A stretch of DNA of 41,651 nucleotides, taken from assembly GCA_031292695.1 (NCBI GenBank), contig JARLGS010000742.1, positions 1-41,651 of the forward strand, given 5' to 3'. This document shows, in pieces, positions 31,411-40,652 of this stretch. Position numbers and translations under genes: made by a program. The first letter of the stretch is position 1. The number at the start of each line of letters is the position of its first letter. Under the pieces are notes generated by a model. The model had not been told where the DNA came from and did not search any database. It worked only from the letters and a program-made list of their open reading frames with translations. This stretch comes from Mycobacterium sp. (lineage in GTDB: Bacteria; Actinomycetota; Actinomycetes; Mycobacteriales; Mycobacteriaceae).

Positions 31411-32945
31411 ACCTTCATGCCCACCCACGGTATCCACGCCATGTAGCCGTGCTGGAAGTCCACCCGGTTGGTGCCGTTGTCGTAGTGCTCGTCGCTGGTG
31501 GCCAAACCCAGTTGCGGCACATAGGCCTGGGCGAAGCCCTGCGAGGCCCAGTGCGCGCCGGTCTCCTGCGACCACCACACCCGGAATGGCTGGGCTGCCG
31601 TGAAGTCCTGGAAGCCGCCCGCGAACGGCCCGGCCGGCAGCGCCTGGCGCTGCAGTGCGAGATCGGCCACCGCACGTGGCGAGGACACGTACCCGGTCGG
31701 CATCTCGAACAAGGTATTCACCATCCGCACCTGAGCCCACACCTGCGGGGTGGCCCGGAACACCGGACTGAGCACGGCACCGTGCGCCGGATCGGTGATC
31801 TGCGAAAATCGCTGGAATTCAGGTGATTTCGGTACACCCGCGCTGATTGCGGTACGCAGATCGGCTTGTGCCGGCTTCGGCGACCAATCGCTGCGGTAGA
31901 CGCCGATGGTGGCGTCGGGCGCGGTGCTGCCCGTCTGTCGGTCGCGGGTGGTGTAGACCAGCAGTGGGCCGGTGTACGGCATCTCCTGCCACTTCGTGTA
32001 CATGTCCTTCAAGTAGGTGGTCTGGGTGGCTTCGCTGACCGACGAGGTGGGCTCGCCGTACTCGGTGGCCCAGATTCGCTTGTCGTCGTCGCCGTTGTCG
32101 AGCATCAACTGGCGCATCTGAACTAGTTGCAGAACAGGCGAATTCGCGACAAGCATGCCGTCCGAGAACTTCAGGGTGTACTGATACGGGTGAAACGACA
32201 GCGCGTCGAAATTACCCTTGGCGCCCGCGCTGTACATGCCGGAGAGGAAGCGCACCGGGTTGATCGCCCAGGTGCCCCAGTCGATCACCGCACCCAGCGC
32301 AGCGCCGATCACGGTCACCGACGGATCGACGGCCTTGATCCGGGGATAGGCGGCCTTGAGCAGGCTGGTATAGCCCGCCGGGTCCGGTGCCGGGGTGTAG
32401 AAGAACACCGCGTTGGGCTCGTTCCAGATTTCGTAGGCGGCGATCTTCCCCTTGTAGCGGGTGGCCACTTTCGCGGCGAATTCACCATAAGCGTCCGGTG
32501 ACGCCGGCTGGCTGCTGAGCGGAAATCCGCCGGGCGACACGGCCCACGCGGGAGTGGAGTTGATGAACCCGATGATCGACATATTTTGTGCCGCAGCGGC
32601 ATTCACGATCTTGTCGACGTTGGTCCAATCGAGCTGCCCCGGCAGGCCCTCGACGCCGGCCCACGGAATCATCAGCCGGATGGTGTTGACGCGGGTCGCC
32701 GCCATCAGTGCGATGGTGTGGGTCACGTCCGCAGCGGACATGCCGTAGATGTCGGAGTCGGCAAAGCCGATCGTGGTCGGCAGGTTGACCACATTGGCGC
32801 GCTCGGCCACGTTGATTCGTTTGGGGGCATCGGCGGGAATGCCGGTCAGTGCGATAAGGGTGCAGACCACACCGCCGGCCACGGCTGACGCCGCACTGGA
32901 AAATCGCCGGGGGGCACGGCGTGGCGGGCGCTGGCCGGGCATCAC
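31398..32945 (-). CDS. Secreted glycoside hydrolase (clan GH-A, GH39/GH5-like) with C-terminal LGFP-like repeats
   Basis: Acid/base motif AAYEIWNEPN, nucleophile region IWATEYGEPT; C-terminal WWSQETGAHWASQGFAQAY...LGLATSDEH...FQHGYMAWIPWVG. Confidence 0.8.
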   Translation of the reverse strand: MMPGQRPPRRAPRRFSSAASAVAGGVVCTLIALTGIPADAPKRINVAERANVVNLPTTIGFADSDIYGMSAADVTHTIALMAATRVNTIRLMIPWAGVEGLPGQLDWTNVDKIVNAAAAQNMSIIGFINSTPAWAVSPGGFPLSSQPASPDAYGEFAAKVATRYKGKIAAYEIWNEPNAVFFYTPAPDPAGYTSLLKAAYPRIKAVDPSVTVIGAALGAVIDWGTWAINPVRFLSGMYSAGAKGNFDALSFHPYQYTLKFSDGMLVANSPVLQLVQMRQLMLDNGDDDKRIWATEYGEPTSSVSEATQTTYLKDMYTKWQEMPYTGPLLVYTTRDRQTGSTAPDATIGVYRSDWSPKPAQADLRTAISAGVPKSPEFQRFSQITDPAHGAVLSPVFRATPQVWAQVRMVNTLFEMPTGYVSSPRAVADLALQRQALPAGPFAGGFQDFTAAQPFRVWWSQETGAHWASQGFAQAYVPQLGLATSDEHYDNGTNRVDFQHGYMAWIPWVGMKVYPS

Positions 32946-33015
32946 GCAACCACCCTTCGCATTGGCGGCTCCGGAGAGGCTCGCGATCAGTGCGTTGCGG
33001 GGAGCGAACGCGAGA

Positions 33016-34440
33016 TCAGTGTGCCGCAGCCATGGGAATTTGCTGCGAATTCTCTCGGGCGTGTCGCGCTAGCTCGGCTCTGCGCAATCGGTCGACGTGC
33101 ACGAGGAATGCCAGCAAAATGGAGAATTCCAGCGTCGCCGGTGGGATACCGACCACTGGATGGTCGAGTTCGAGCGCCACCACGCAGAATCCGATGAAGA
33201 CGCCGCCGTACACCGCCCACGGGAAATGATTGGAGCGGATCGCCCGGTAGCTCATGATGCAGCCGATCAGCATGATCGCGAAGAACGCCAGGCCGGTGAA
33301 GATACCGCCGCGGTAGATGGTCAGCAATGGTGCGTTCGACACGTGGTTCAGCACGAATGCATAGTTGCCATCCCGGAATTCGAGCCGGTTCCACCCTTTT
33401 CCGAACAACCAATAACCCGCCATGGTGTCGGGGAATTCGCGGATGGCATCAATTCGAGAAGTGGACCCGACGTCGTCGCTGCTGAACGAATGTACGAACC
33501 TGATTCGGACTTCCGGAACCGAGGCTGCAGCGATGAACGCGGTGACCATCGCCGTGAGGGCGAGCGCACGGTCCCGGGACCGCATGGTGTGGAAGGCCAG
33601 AACCAGCAATATGCCGCCGACGACGGTGAACATGCCGGCCCGACTCAGCGTGAGCAGCAGCGAAACGCCGAAGATCGATTCGATCGCGATGCGCTGCCAA
33701 CCGGTCATCACCACGATGCACACGACGATCGCCACCACCAGGGCAATGCCTTCGGCGTTGGGGTCCACCGCCGTGCCGCCGAGGCGCATCGATCGCTCGA
33801 CACCGCCGTCGGTGTACGCGAAGCGGGTCACGGTGTATTTCGCCGCGTAGCCGAAAATCCGGAGATATTTGAACGACGTCTGGTTCGGGTCGAAGGCCAC
33901 GATGTAGAGGCCGAACACGGCGTTGAACAGGGTCGCGTAGACAAAGATGCGGCCGAACTTCTGTGCGTGCCCCCAGGACAGGCCACTGAGGGCCAGCGCG
34001 ACCAACGTGACGGCGCACCACCGGACGATCTGAATGACGTCACCGATACCGGTGCCCGTGATTGCGACCGACAGTATTGAGGTCAGCACCAGGGCGATGA
34101 TCGCCCATTCCAGCGGGTGGATCGGCCGGGCCAATCGGGGATGCACGAACAACGCGACCACTGCGCCGAATGCGAAGGGCAGATACAACGGCACGTGAAC
34201 GCCGGGGAAATACCCGAATGGCAGGGCGCCGATAACGACGGCCAATCCGTACAGGAACCACAGCGGGTGCCGCAATCCGACATAGATTCCGACCACGAGC
34301 GCAGTAACGGCGACAACGCCCAACAAAGTGATCTTGCCGAATGACGTCGCCAACCAGACCAAACCCACGATCCCGGCCAGAATCCCGGCCGATGACTTAA
34401 GATTGCCGAGTTGACCCAAATGGGCGTTCATAGCGACCAT
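33016..34440 (-). CDS. O-antigen ligase / Wzy-like polymerase
   Basis: Polytopic; GGTAVDPNAEGIALVVAIVVCIVVMTGW...FGVSLLLTLSRAGMFTVVGGILL...GKGWNRLEFRDGNYAFVLNHVSNAPLLTIYRGGIFTG. Confidence 0.85.
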   Translation of the reverse strand: MVAMNAHLGQLGNLKSSAGILAGIVGLVWLATSFGKITLLGVVAVTALVVGIYVGLRHPLWFLYGLAVVIGALPFGYFPGVHVPLYLPFAFGAVVALFVHPRLARPIHPLEWAIIALVLTSILSVAITGTGIGDVIQIVRWCAVTLVALALSGLSWGHAQKFGRIFVYATLFNAVFGLYIVAFDPNQTSFKYLRIFGYAAKYTVTRFAYTDGGVERSMRLGGTAVDPNAEGIALVVAIVVCIVVMTGWQRIAIESIFGVSLLLTLSRAGMFTVVGGILLVLAFHTMRSRDRALALTAMVTAFIAAASVPEVRIRFVHSFSSDDVGSTSRIDAIREFPDTMAGYWLFGKGWNRLEFRDGNYAFVLNHVSNAPLLTIYRGGIFTGLAFFAIMLIGCIMSYRAIRSNHFPWAVYGGVFIGFCVVALELDHPVVGIPPATLEFSILLAFLVHVDRLRRAELARHARENSQQIPMAAAH

Positions 34441-34561
34441 GCTCTCAGGTCGACCAGCTAAGCTCAAGCGGGTTGCTCGGCCCGTCGCGCGCCTGATGGT
34501 GGGTGCGGTGCCAGACCGCTATTCTGTGAGCCGTCGCATAGCTGAACTAAGGGGCACGTCC

Positions 34562-36139
34562 TTGGAGATCAAAGAATACCTGCGGATTTTCGGCCGGTAC
34601 TGGTGGGCGATCGTGGTCCTGGCGGTTGTCGGCGCGGCCGCGGGCTGGGCGTGGTGGGAGTTTGGCACCCGCGAATACCAGTCCAGCGCGACGCTGTTCG
34701 TGGCAACCCAGAACGGCACCTCGGTCACCGAGGCCTACCAGAACAACCTGTTCTCCCAGGACCGGGTGAATTCCTACGCCAGCCTGGCCACCAGCGAGCA
34801 GGTCGCGGCCCGCGCGGTGGATCAGTTGAAGGCCAACATCTCGGCCAGCGAGTTGCGGTCGAAGATCACCGCGATTCCGGTGCCGAAGACGGTGTTGCTG
34901 CAGGTATCTGTGACCGATTCGGACCCGGGCCAGGCCCAGACCTATGCCAGCGCGGTCGCGGACCAGCTTGCCGGCCTGGTCGGGGAGCTGGAGACCTCGC
35001 GCCGGGGCGGCAGCCCGGCGGCCCGCGCGATCGTGGTGGATGTGGCCGGCTATCCGACCAAGCCCCTCGGCTATTCGATGATCACCAAGATCGGCTTCGG
35101 CGCCGCCGGTGGTATCGCGCTCGGCATCCTGGCGGCAATCGTGCTCGGAATCGTCGACCGGCGGGTGCGCGGCCGCGAGCGGGTGGCCGACGCCAGTGGG
35201 TCGCTGCTGATGGGTGCGCTGCCCGCCGACCCTGCCCGGAGCAAGGCGGCAGTGGTCGATCTGGCCTCCGAAAGTGCCTATGCGGAGTCCCTTCGCGAGC
35301 TCCGAAATAATTTGCGGTTCACCGTCCCGGCAAACCGTGATGAGCCGGCTCGAGTGATCGCGGTGACCAGTCCGTCGGCATCCGACGGACGCACCACGCT
35401 GGCCATCGACCTGGCCACGGTGCTCGCCGAGACCGGCAAGCCGGTGGTACTCGTCGACGGTGACCTGCGCAACCCGGCGGTTGCCGCACGACTGGACCTC
35501 AGCCCGGCGGCCCGGCAGGGCGCCGCGGACCGCGGCCTGAGCACCGTGCTGGTCGGCGAAAACACCGTGGCTGAAGGCCTGATCGCCGAGGTGCCGGTCG
35601 GCCAGCATCGAATCTCGTTGTTGCCCGCCGGCCCGACCACCACGCGTCCCGGTGAGCTGTGGGCCGGCGACCACGCCGAGAGCCTTTTCGCTCAACTCGC
35701 GGAGCAGTTCGACTATGTCGTGGTCGACACGCCGCCGCTGGGCAAGTACAACGACGGTGCGGTCGTGGCCGCTCTGTCCGACGGTGCCTTGCTGCTCGGG
35801 CGCATCCGTCGCACCACCAGCGGGGCGCTGACCCGTGCGGTGCAGACGCTGAAGTCCGCCAACGCGGTGCTGATCGGGTCCGTCGCCACCGACGAACCGG
35901 CTCACTTCAAGGTCAACATCGGTGGCGCCGCTGGTGCGAAGTCGACCGGGGGCAAGAAGGCGGCCAAGAAGTCCGCGCATGAGAAGCCGGGTGCCGCGAA
36001 GTCGGCTCCGAAGCAGGCCGCCGGCCAGGACACGGGCACCCCGGCCCCGGCCCGCGTCGCGACCGGCGCCGCCGGTCCGGATCCCCCTGAAGTGATCCGG
36101 CCGATCGAGCCCGGTACCCATCCCGACGAGGCGCGCTGA
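34562..36139 (+). CDS. Wzz-domain / CpsD-like (BY-kinase fold) polysaccharide co-polymerase with degenerate Walker A
   Basis: N-terminal LEIKEYLRIFGRYWWAIVVLAVVGAAAGW Wzz TM; AVTSPSASDGRTTLAIDLATVLAETGKPVVLVDGDLRNP; YVVVDTPPL; basic Lys/Ala-rich C-tail; TTG start after aagggg. Confidence 0.85.
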   Translation: MEIKEYLRIFGRYWWAIVVLAVVGAAAGWAWWEFGTREYQSSATLFVATQNGTSVTEAYQNNLFSQDRVNSYASLATSEQVAARAVDQLKANISASELRSKITAIPVPKTVLLQVSVTDSDPGQAQTYASAVADQLAGLVGELETSRRGGSPAARAIVVDVAGYPTKPLGYSMITKIGFGAAGGIALGILAAIVLGIVDRRVRGRERVADASGSLLMGALPADPARSKAAVVDLASESAYAESLRELRNNLRFTVPANRDEPARVIAVTSPSASDGRTTLAIDLATVLAETGKPVVLVDGDLRNPAVAARLDLSPAARQGAADRGLSTVLVGENTVAEGLIAEVPVGQHRISLLPAGPTTTRPGELWAGDHAESLFAQLAEQFDYVVVDTPPLGKYNDGAVVAALSDGALLLGRIRRTTSGALTRAVQTLKSANAVLIGSVATDEPAHFKVNIGGAAGAKSTGGKKAAKKSAHEKPGAAKSAPKQAAGQDTGTPAPARVATGAAGPDPPEVIRPIEPGTHPDEAR

Positions 36140-36146
36140 CATTCCC

Positions 36147-37433
36147 GTGACGGGTCAGATTGGATTGCGGCGCACCGTGATGGCACTGGCAGCAGTGCTG
36201 GTCACCGTCGCCGCGTGTGGGCAGTCCGGCCCGGTGCCGCCGAGGCCGGGCGATGACGTGCGTCCGACCCGGGACCTGAAACCGATGTTCCCGGGTGCCG
36301 AGGCGTTGCCCGCACCGGACCTCACCGACGACGGGCCGGGTTCGCTGGTCGAGGTCAAGCCGGTGAAGGGAGACCCGAGCTTCGACGAGGCCGGTGTCAC
36401 CGCCGCGCGCATCGTGTACCGGTCGACCAGTGGCCTGGACGGCCACCCCATCGAGGCCAGCGCGCTCATCGCGGTGCCGTCGGGTCCGCCGCCGAAGGGG
36501 GGCTGGCCGATCATCTCCTTCGGCCACGACACCACCGGCGTGCTGCCCAAGTGCGCACCGACACTGGCTCCGCAGTTCTGGGGTTATTCAAACGGTATGT
36601 CGGTGTACCTGCGCCGTGGCTTCGCCATCGCGCTGCCGGACTACCAGGGCCTGGGGATCGATCCGGGCCCCGGCGGTCGTCAGCACTCCATGCTGGACGT
36701 GCCCAGCCTGGGAAACAACATGATCGACGCCGCGCGCGCCATCCACCGCGCCGTCCCCACCACCAGCACCAACTGGGGGGCGCTCGGGGCCGGTGAGGGC
36801 GGTCTGGCCGCTTGGGCGGCTGCCGAGCGCGCGGGGGCGTACGGCGCCGGCATGAACATGGTGGGAGCGGTGGCGGTCAACCCGATCGCCGACCTCGCGC
36901 CGCTGGCCGATCCGGACCGGATCGCCGCGCTGTCCACCCCCGACCAGTTCCGATTGCAGATCCGGATGTTGCAGAGCCTGGCCACGATCCAGCCGGACTT
37001 CGACCTCGACGCGCACCGCTCGCCGAAGCTGAAGGATCAGTGGGACCTGTTGGTCGACTGTGCGCCGAAAGATGTTGCCGCCGCGCAGCTGGCGCTGAAT
37101 CAGTTGACTCCCAAGGATTTTCAGGCGAAGGATGCCGCTGCTGAGGCGGATTTGAAGCGCCGGCTCAGCGCCGTCGCGCTGCCGAGTGCCTATGCGGGAC
37201 CGAATGATCCGCCGGTGCTGGTGGCATTCGGCACGGCTGATCCGGTCAATCCGGCCGCCGGGATTCTGCTCGCCACCGCGTCCGCGTGCGGGCGGGGCGA
37301 ACAGATCGTGGTGATGCGAGGGGTCGGTGACACCGGCCAGATCAACGATCAGACGATGCAGAACGCATTGGCTTGGCTGCAGGCGCGATTCGATGGCGAG
37401 CGGCTGGCCGACGTCTGTGTGGGGGCGACGTGA
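36147..37433 (+). CDS. Lipase-family (secretory LIP-like) lipoprotein, predicted catalytically inactive
   Basis: Signal + lipobox VAAC; GGWPIISFGHDTTGVLPKCAPT; nucleophile elbow reads GAGEG not GxSxG. Confidence 0.8.
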   Translation: MTGQIGLRRTVMALAAVLVTVAACGQSGPVPPRPGDDVRPTRDLKPMFPGAEALPAPDLTDDGPGSLVEVKPVKGDPSFDEAGVTAARIVYRSTSGLDGHPIEASALIAVPSGPPPKGGWPIISFGHDTTGVLPKCAPTLAPQFWGYSNGMSVYLRRGFAIALPDYQGLGIDPGPGGRQHSMLDVPSLGNNMIDAARAIHRAVPTTSTNWGALGAGEGGLAAWAAAERAGAYGAGMNMVGAVAVNPIADLAPLADPDRIAALSTPDQFRLQIRMLQSLATIQPDFDLDAHRSPKLKDQWDLLVDCAPKDVAAAQLALNQLTPKDFQAKDAAAEADLKRRLSAVALPSAYAGPNDPPVLVAFGTADPVNPAAGILLATASACGRGEQIVVMRGVGDTGQINDQTMQNALAWLQARFDGERLADVCVGAT

Positions 37434-38122
37434 TCTCCCCGTACGGCGTACCGCGGGTGCGCGACTACGTGCTGTTCGTCAAGAACAGCTGGGTGCTGGT
37501 GCTCGTCACCACGGCAGTGTGCGCGGCGGTGGGGTGGTGGAGCTGGCACGAAGCCAAGCCGGTGTACCAGTCTTCCGCGTCGGTGTTCGTCAGAACGGAG
37601 GGCAGTGCGTCGCCGCTCGACGCGTACTACGGCGATTCCAACATGATCGGGTTGATGGAGACCTACCGCCAATTGGCCACCAGCGCCCAGGTCACCTCGC
37701 CGATCATCCAGAAGCTCGGCCTCATCGAGTCCGAAAAGGAGCTCGCCGCCCGGATTCTGATATTTCCCGGTGCCACCGCGCTGATGACCATCACCGTCAC
37801 GGGCGCCGACGCCGACCAGACCAGCCAGATCGCGCACGAGGTGGCCAACAACATGGTCGCGGTGTCCACCCGGCTGGCGGTCGTTGCCGGCACCGGTGCG
37901 GGCCTGGCCATCGTCGATGACGCCAGTCCGGCCCAGCGGGTAGGTGGGATGTGGTCATTCATCCTGACCGCGACCGTGCTCGGTTTCGCGCTCAGCGTGG
38001 TCGCGGTGCTCGCCCGTGCGCTGATCCTTGGGCGGGTGCAGAGCCGCCGGCACCTCGAACGGTTGGTGTCGGATGCCTGCGCCGCGGTACCGGCCGGGGC
38101 GCAGGTAGGCGAGACCCCATGA
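37430..38122 (+). CDS. Wzz-like chain-length determinant/co-polymerase without kinase domain
   Basis: VPRVRDYVLFVKNSWVLVLVTTAVCAAVGWWSWHEAKPVYQSSASVFVRTEGSASPLDAYYGDSNMIGLMETYRQLATSAQV... and C-terminal TM; GTGA overlap. Confidence 0.82.
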   Translation: MISPYGVPRVRDYVLFVKNSWVLVLVTTAVCAAVGWWSWHEAKPVYQSSASVFVRTEGSASPLDAYYGDSNMIGLMETYRQLATSAQVTSPIIQKLGLIESEKELAARILIFPGATALMTITVTGADADQTSQIAHEVANNMVAVSTRLAVVAGTGAGLAIVDDASPAQRVGGMWSFILTATVLGFALSVVAVLARALILGRVQSRRHLERLVSDACAAVPAGAQVGETP

Positions 38123-39426
38123 TCAGGACGCCGTGGTCGCGGCGGCCGCAGGGCCGGATTGTGGCCGGCGTGCTCGCCGCGGCTTGCCTGGCCGTACCGG
38201 CCTGCCAGAGCAGTTCACCGCCGAAATCGATTGGGCCGGGCGCGGTTTCCGGGATCGATCTGAAGCCCGACACGACCGGCGCCGGTTCGGTTCCCGGTGC
38301 GCTGGTGTCGGCATCGACCTTTTCGACTGTGGATATGCGGCTCAAGTCGGCGTCGTCGCTGGCGGCCCGCATCGAATACACGTCGACTTCGGGTATCACC
38401 GGTGCGCACACCGAGGTGTCGGGTTCGGTGTTCGTGCCGATCGGGACACCCCCGCAGGGCGGCTGGCCGATCATCGTCTTCGGGCACGCGACGACCGGCA
38501 TGCACCGCGACTGCGGGCCGTCGGCGTCGTCGACCCTGCTCGGGTTGTCGGAACCGATCACCGCGCTGGTCAAGGCGGGCTACGTAGTGAGTCTGCCTGA
38601 CTACCAGGGCCTCGGCCCGGGCACCGACGGTCACCCGTACGCCGACGCCACTACGGTCGGATACAACGTCATCGATTCCGCGCGTGCGGTGCACCGCCTG
38701 GTGCCGGAGTCGTCGGAGCGCTGGCTGGCCGTCGGGGTGTCGCAGGGCGGCCAGGCCGCTTGGGCCGCAAACGAACTCAACGCGCGATACGGCACCGGCC
38801 TGAATCTGGTGGGCACCGTCAGTCTGTCGCCGGCCAGCGATCTCACCGGTCTGGCCGCCGGGGCGGCCGCGGGCACCCTGTCTACGGAGCAGGCGGCGTT
38901 GCTCCAGCTGATCCTGGCCGCACTGGCGAAGGAGAACCCGTCGCTGAACCTGGACGACTACCGGCGCGGCTCGGTTGCCGAGCACTGGAATGTGCTGCAG
39001 TCCTGCCGTTCCGAGGACGCCCAGGATCGCGCCGCCGCGGTCGCCAAGATCACTCCCGACGAGGTGCGGCCTGCCAGTACGCAGGCGGAGGCGACGCTGG
39101 AAGGGCTGCTGGCCAAGCGCAGCCTGCCCAAGGATCCGACTTCGGCGCCCATGCTCGTGCTGTATGGCGGCCAGGACACCCTGCTGTCGCCGGACTGGAC
39201 GAACAAGGCGCTCGGCGCCGCGTGTCGGCTCGGCGACGACATCGACATCATGTTCCAGCCGAACAAGGGACATGCCGACATCGATGTGACGGCGTCCTTC
39301 GACTGGATCAAGGACCGGTTCGACGGCGTGCCCGCGCCGAACAGCTGCGCGTCCTTCGAGTCCGCACCGGGCGCCCGCGACCACGCGGCCGCCGGCGCCA
39401 CCGCGGCCCCCGGAGCCGGACAGTGA
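38119..39426 (+). CDS. Lipase-family (secretory LIP-like) lipoprotein, catalytic motif intact
   Basis: Signal/lipobox LAVPAC; GHATTGMHRDCGPS; WLAVGVSQGGQAAWAAN; GGQDTLLSPDW; NKGHADID. Confidence 0.85.
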   Translation: MIRTPWSRRPQGRIVAGVLAAACLAVPACQSSSPPKSIGPGAVSGIDLKPDTTGAGSVPGALVSASTFSTVDMRLKSASSLAARIEYTSTSGITGAHTEVSGSVFVPIGTPPQGGWPIIVFGHATTGMHRDCGPSASSTLLGLSEPITALVKAGYVVSLPDYQGLGPGTDGHPYADATTVGYNVIDSARAVHRLVPESSERWLAVGVSQGGQAAWAANELNARYGTGLNLVGTVSLSPASDLTGLAAGAAAGTLSTEQAALLQLILAALAKENPSLNLDDYRRGSVAEHWNVLQSCRSEDAQDRAAAVAKITPDEVRPASTQAEATLEGLLAKRSLPKDPTSAPMLVLYGGQDTLLSPDWTNKALGAACRLGDDIDIMFQPNKGHADIDVTASFDWIKDRFDGVPAPNSCASFESAPGARDHAAAGATAAPGAGQ

Positions 39427-40652
39427 ACGCCCCGCTGTCGGTGCCGGCCCGCGTTCGGGTCCGGATCATCGGCCTGGACGGGGCCCGAGGACTGTCGTGC
39501 CTGGGCGTGGCGGTCATGCACGTCACCGGCCACTATTCGCCGCACACGGCCTACCACTGGAAGACGAACCTCTTCGGGCTGTCGCTGATCTTCTTCTACG
39601 CGCTCAGCGGGTTCCTGCTGTTCCTGCCGTATGTGCGCAACCTGATCGAGAATCGCGACCTGCCCAGCACCGCGAATTTCGCGGTACACCGGATCGCCCG
39701 GATTCTGCCCGGCTACCTGGTGATCTTTCTGCTGTGCAACTACCTGTTGCAGATCGTCTACATCCAGAACGCGTCGCTGCAGCCCACCCGCACCGAAGAC
39801 GGCACCGGGATGATCACCGACCCGTGGCAGCTCATCGCCAACCTCACGCTGACGCAGTCCTACTTCCCGAAATACTTCCAGACGGGGCTGAACCCGTCGT
39901 GGTCGCTGACGCTGGAATACGCCTTCTACCTTTCCATTCCGCTGCTGGGCATGCTGCTGTTCGCCATCGGCCGGCGGTCGCGGATGCGGCCGTGGCTGAT
40001 CGTGTCCCTCGGGCCGGCGTTGCTGATCGCCCTCGGATTCACCGGCCGGGCCTTCGTGCCGTGGATGATCTCGGCGTTGCACCTCACCGATCCCACCGCG
40101 ATCAACTGGGGTGCCAACTGGGTGGCCGTCTATACCAAGACGTTCCTGACCAACTCGGACACCTTTGCCTTCGGGATGGCTGCCGCGGTTCTGGTGGTGG
40201 CCATGGAGCACAACGCGATAGCGGAGAAGCTCAGCCGCCGGGTCCGGCGGTCCAGTTTCCTGGCGATGTTCCCGGTAGGCGTGGTGATGCTGGGGCTGAT
40301 CGCGCTGGCCAACCCGTATGCCACCTCTGCTCTGGCGCTGCTGTGCGCGTTGTCGATCTTGGTGATCGTCGCGCCGCTGTTCCGCGGTGAGCGGTCCGGG
40401 CTGGCCGAGCTGCTGGACACTGCGCCCTTCCGCTTCGTCGGCAAGGTCTCGCTGTCGGCCTATCTCTGGCACTTCCCGCTGATGCTGCTGCTCGGGCGTT
40501 GGGGCCTGATGGCCAGTGACAGCCTGCCCGGCATGCTGCGCAACGTGGCGTTGGTGCTGGTGGTGACGCTGGCAGTATCCACGGTCACCTACTACGTGGT
40601 GGAGGAGCCGGTGATGAAGCTCGCCAGGCGGTACCGCACCAGGTGGTCCTGA
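39423..40652 (+). CDS. Acyltransferase-3 family membrane O-acyltransferase
   Basis: RIIGLDGARGLSCLGVAVMHVTGHYSPH...FFYALSGFLLFLPYVRNL...NPSWSLTLEYAFYLSIPLLGMLL...VGKVSLSAYLWHFPLMLLLGRWG; GTGA overlap. Confidence 0.92.
   Translation: MNAPLSVPARVRVRIIGLDGARGLSCLGVAVMHVTGHYSPHTAYHWKTNLFGLSLIFFYALSGFLLFLPYVRNLIENRDLPSTANFAVHRIARILPGYLVIFLLCNYLLQIVYIQNASLQPTRTEDGTGMITDPWQLIANLTLTQSYFPKYFQTGLNPSWSLTLEYAFYLSIPLLGMLLFAIGRRSRMRPWLIVSLGPALLIALGFTGRAFVPWMISALHLTDPTAINWGANWVAVYTKTFLTNSDTFAFGMAAAVLVVAMEHNAIAEKLSRRVRRSSFLAMFPVGVVMLGLIALANPYATSALALLCALSILVIVAPLFRGERSGLAELLDTAPFRFVGKVSLSAYLWHFPLMLLLGRWGLMASDSLPGMLRNVALVLVVTLAVSTVTYYVVEEPVMKLARRYRTRWS

Noticed and set aside
34547-36142. 531-aa minus-strand ORF opposite the Wzz/CpsD-like gene
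   Set aside because: Antisense artefact; GRAGR-rich composition
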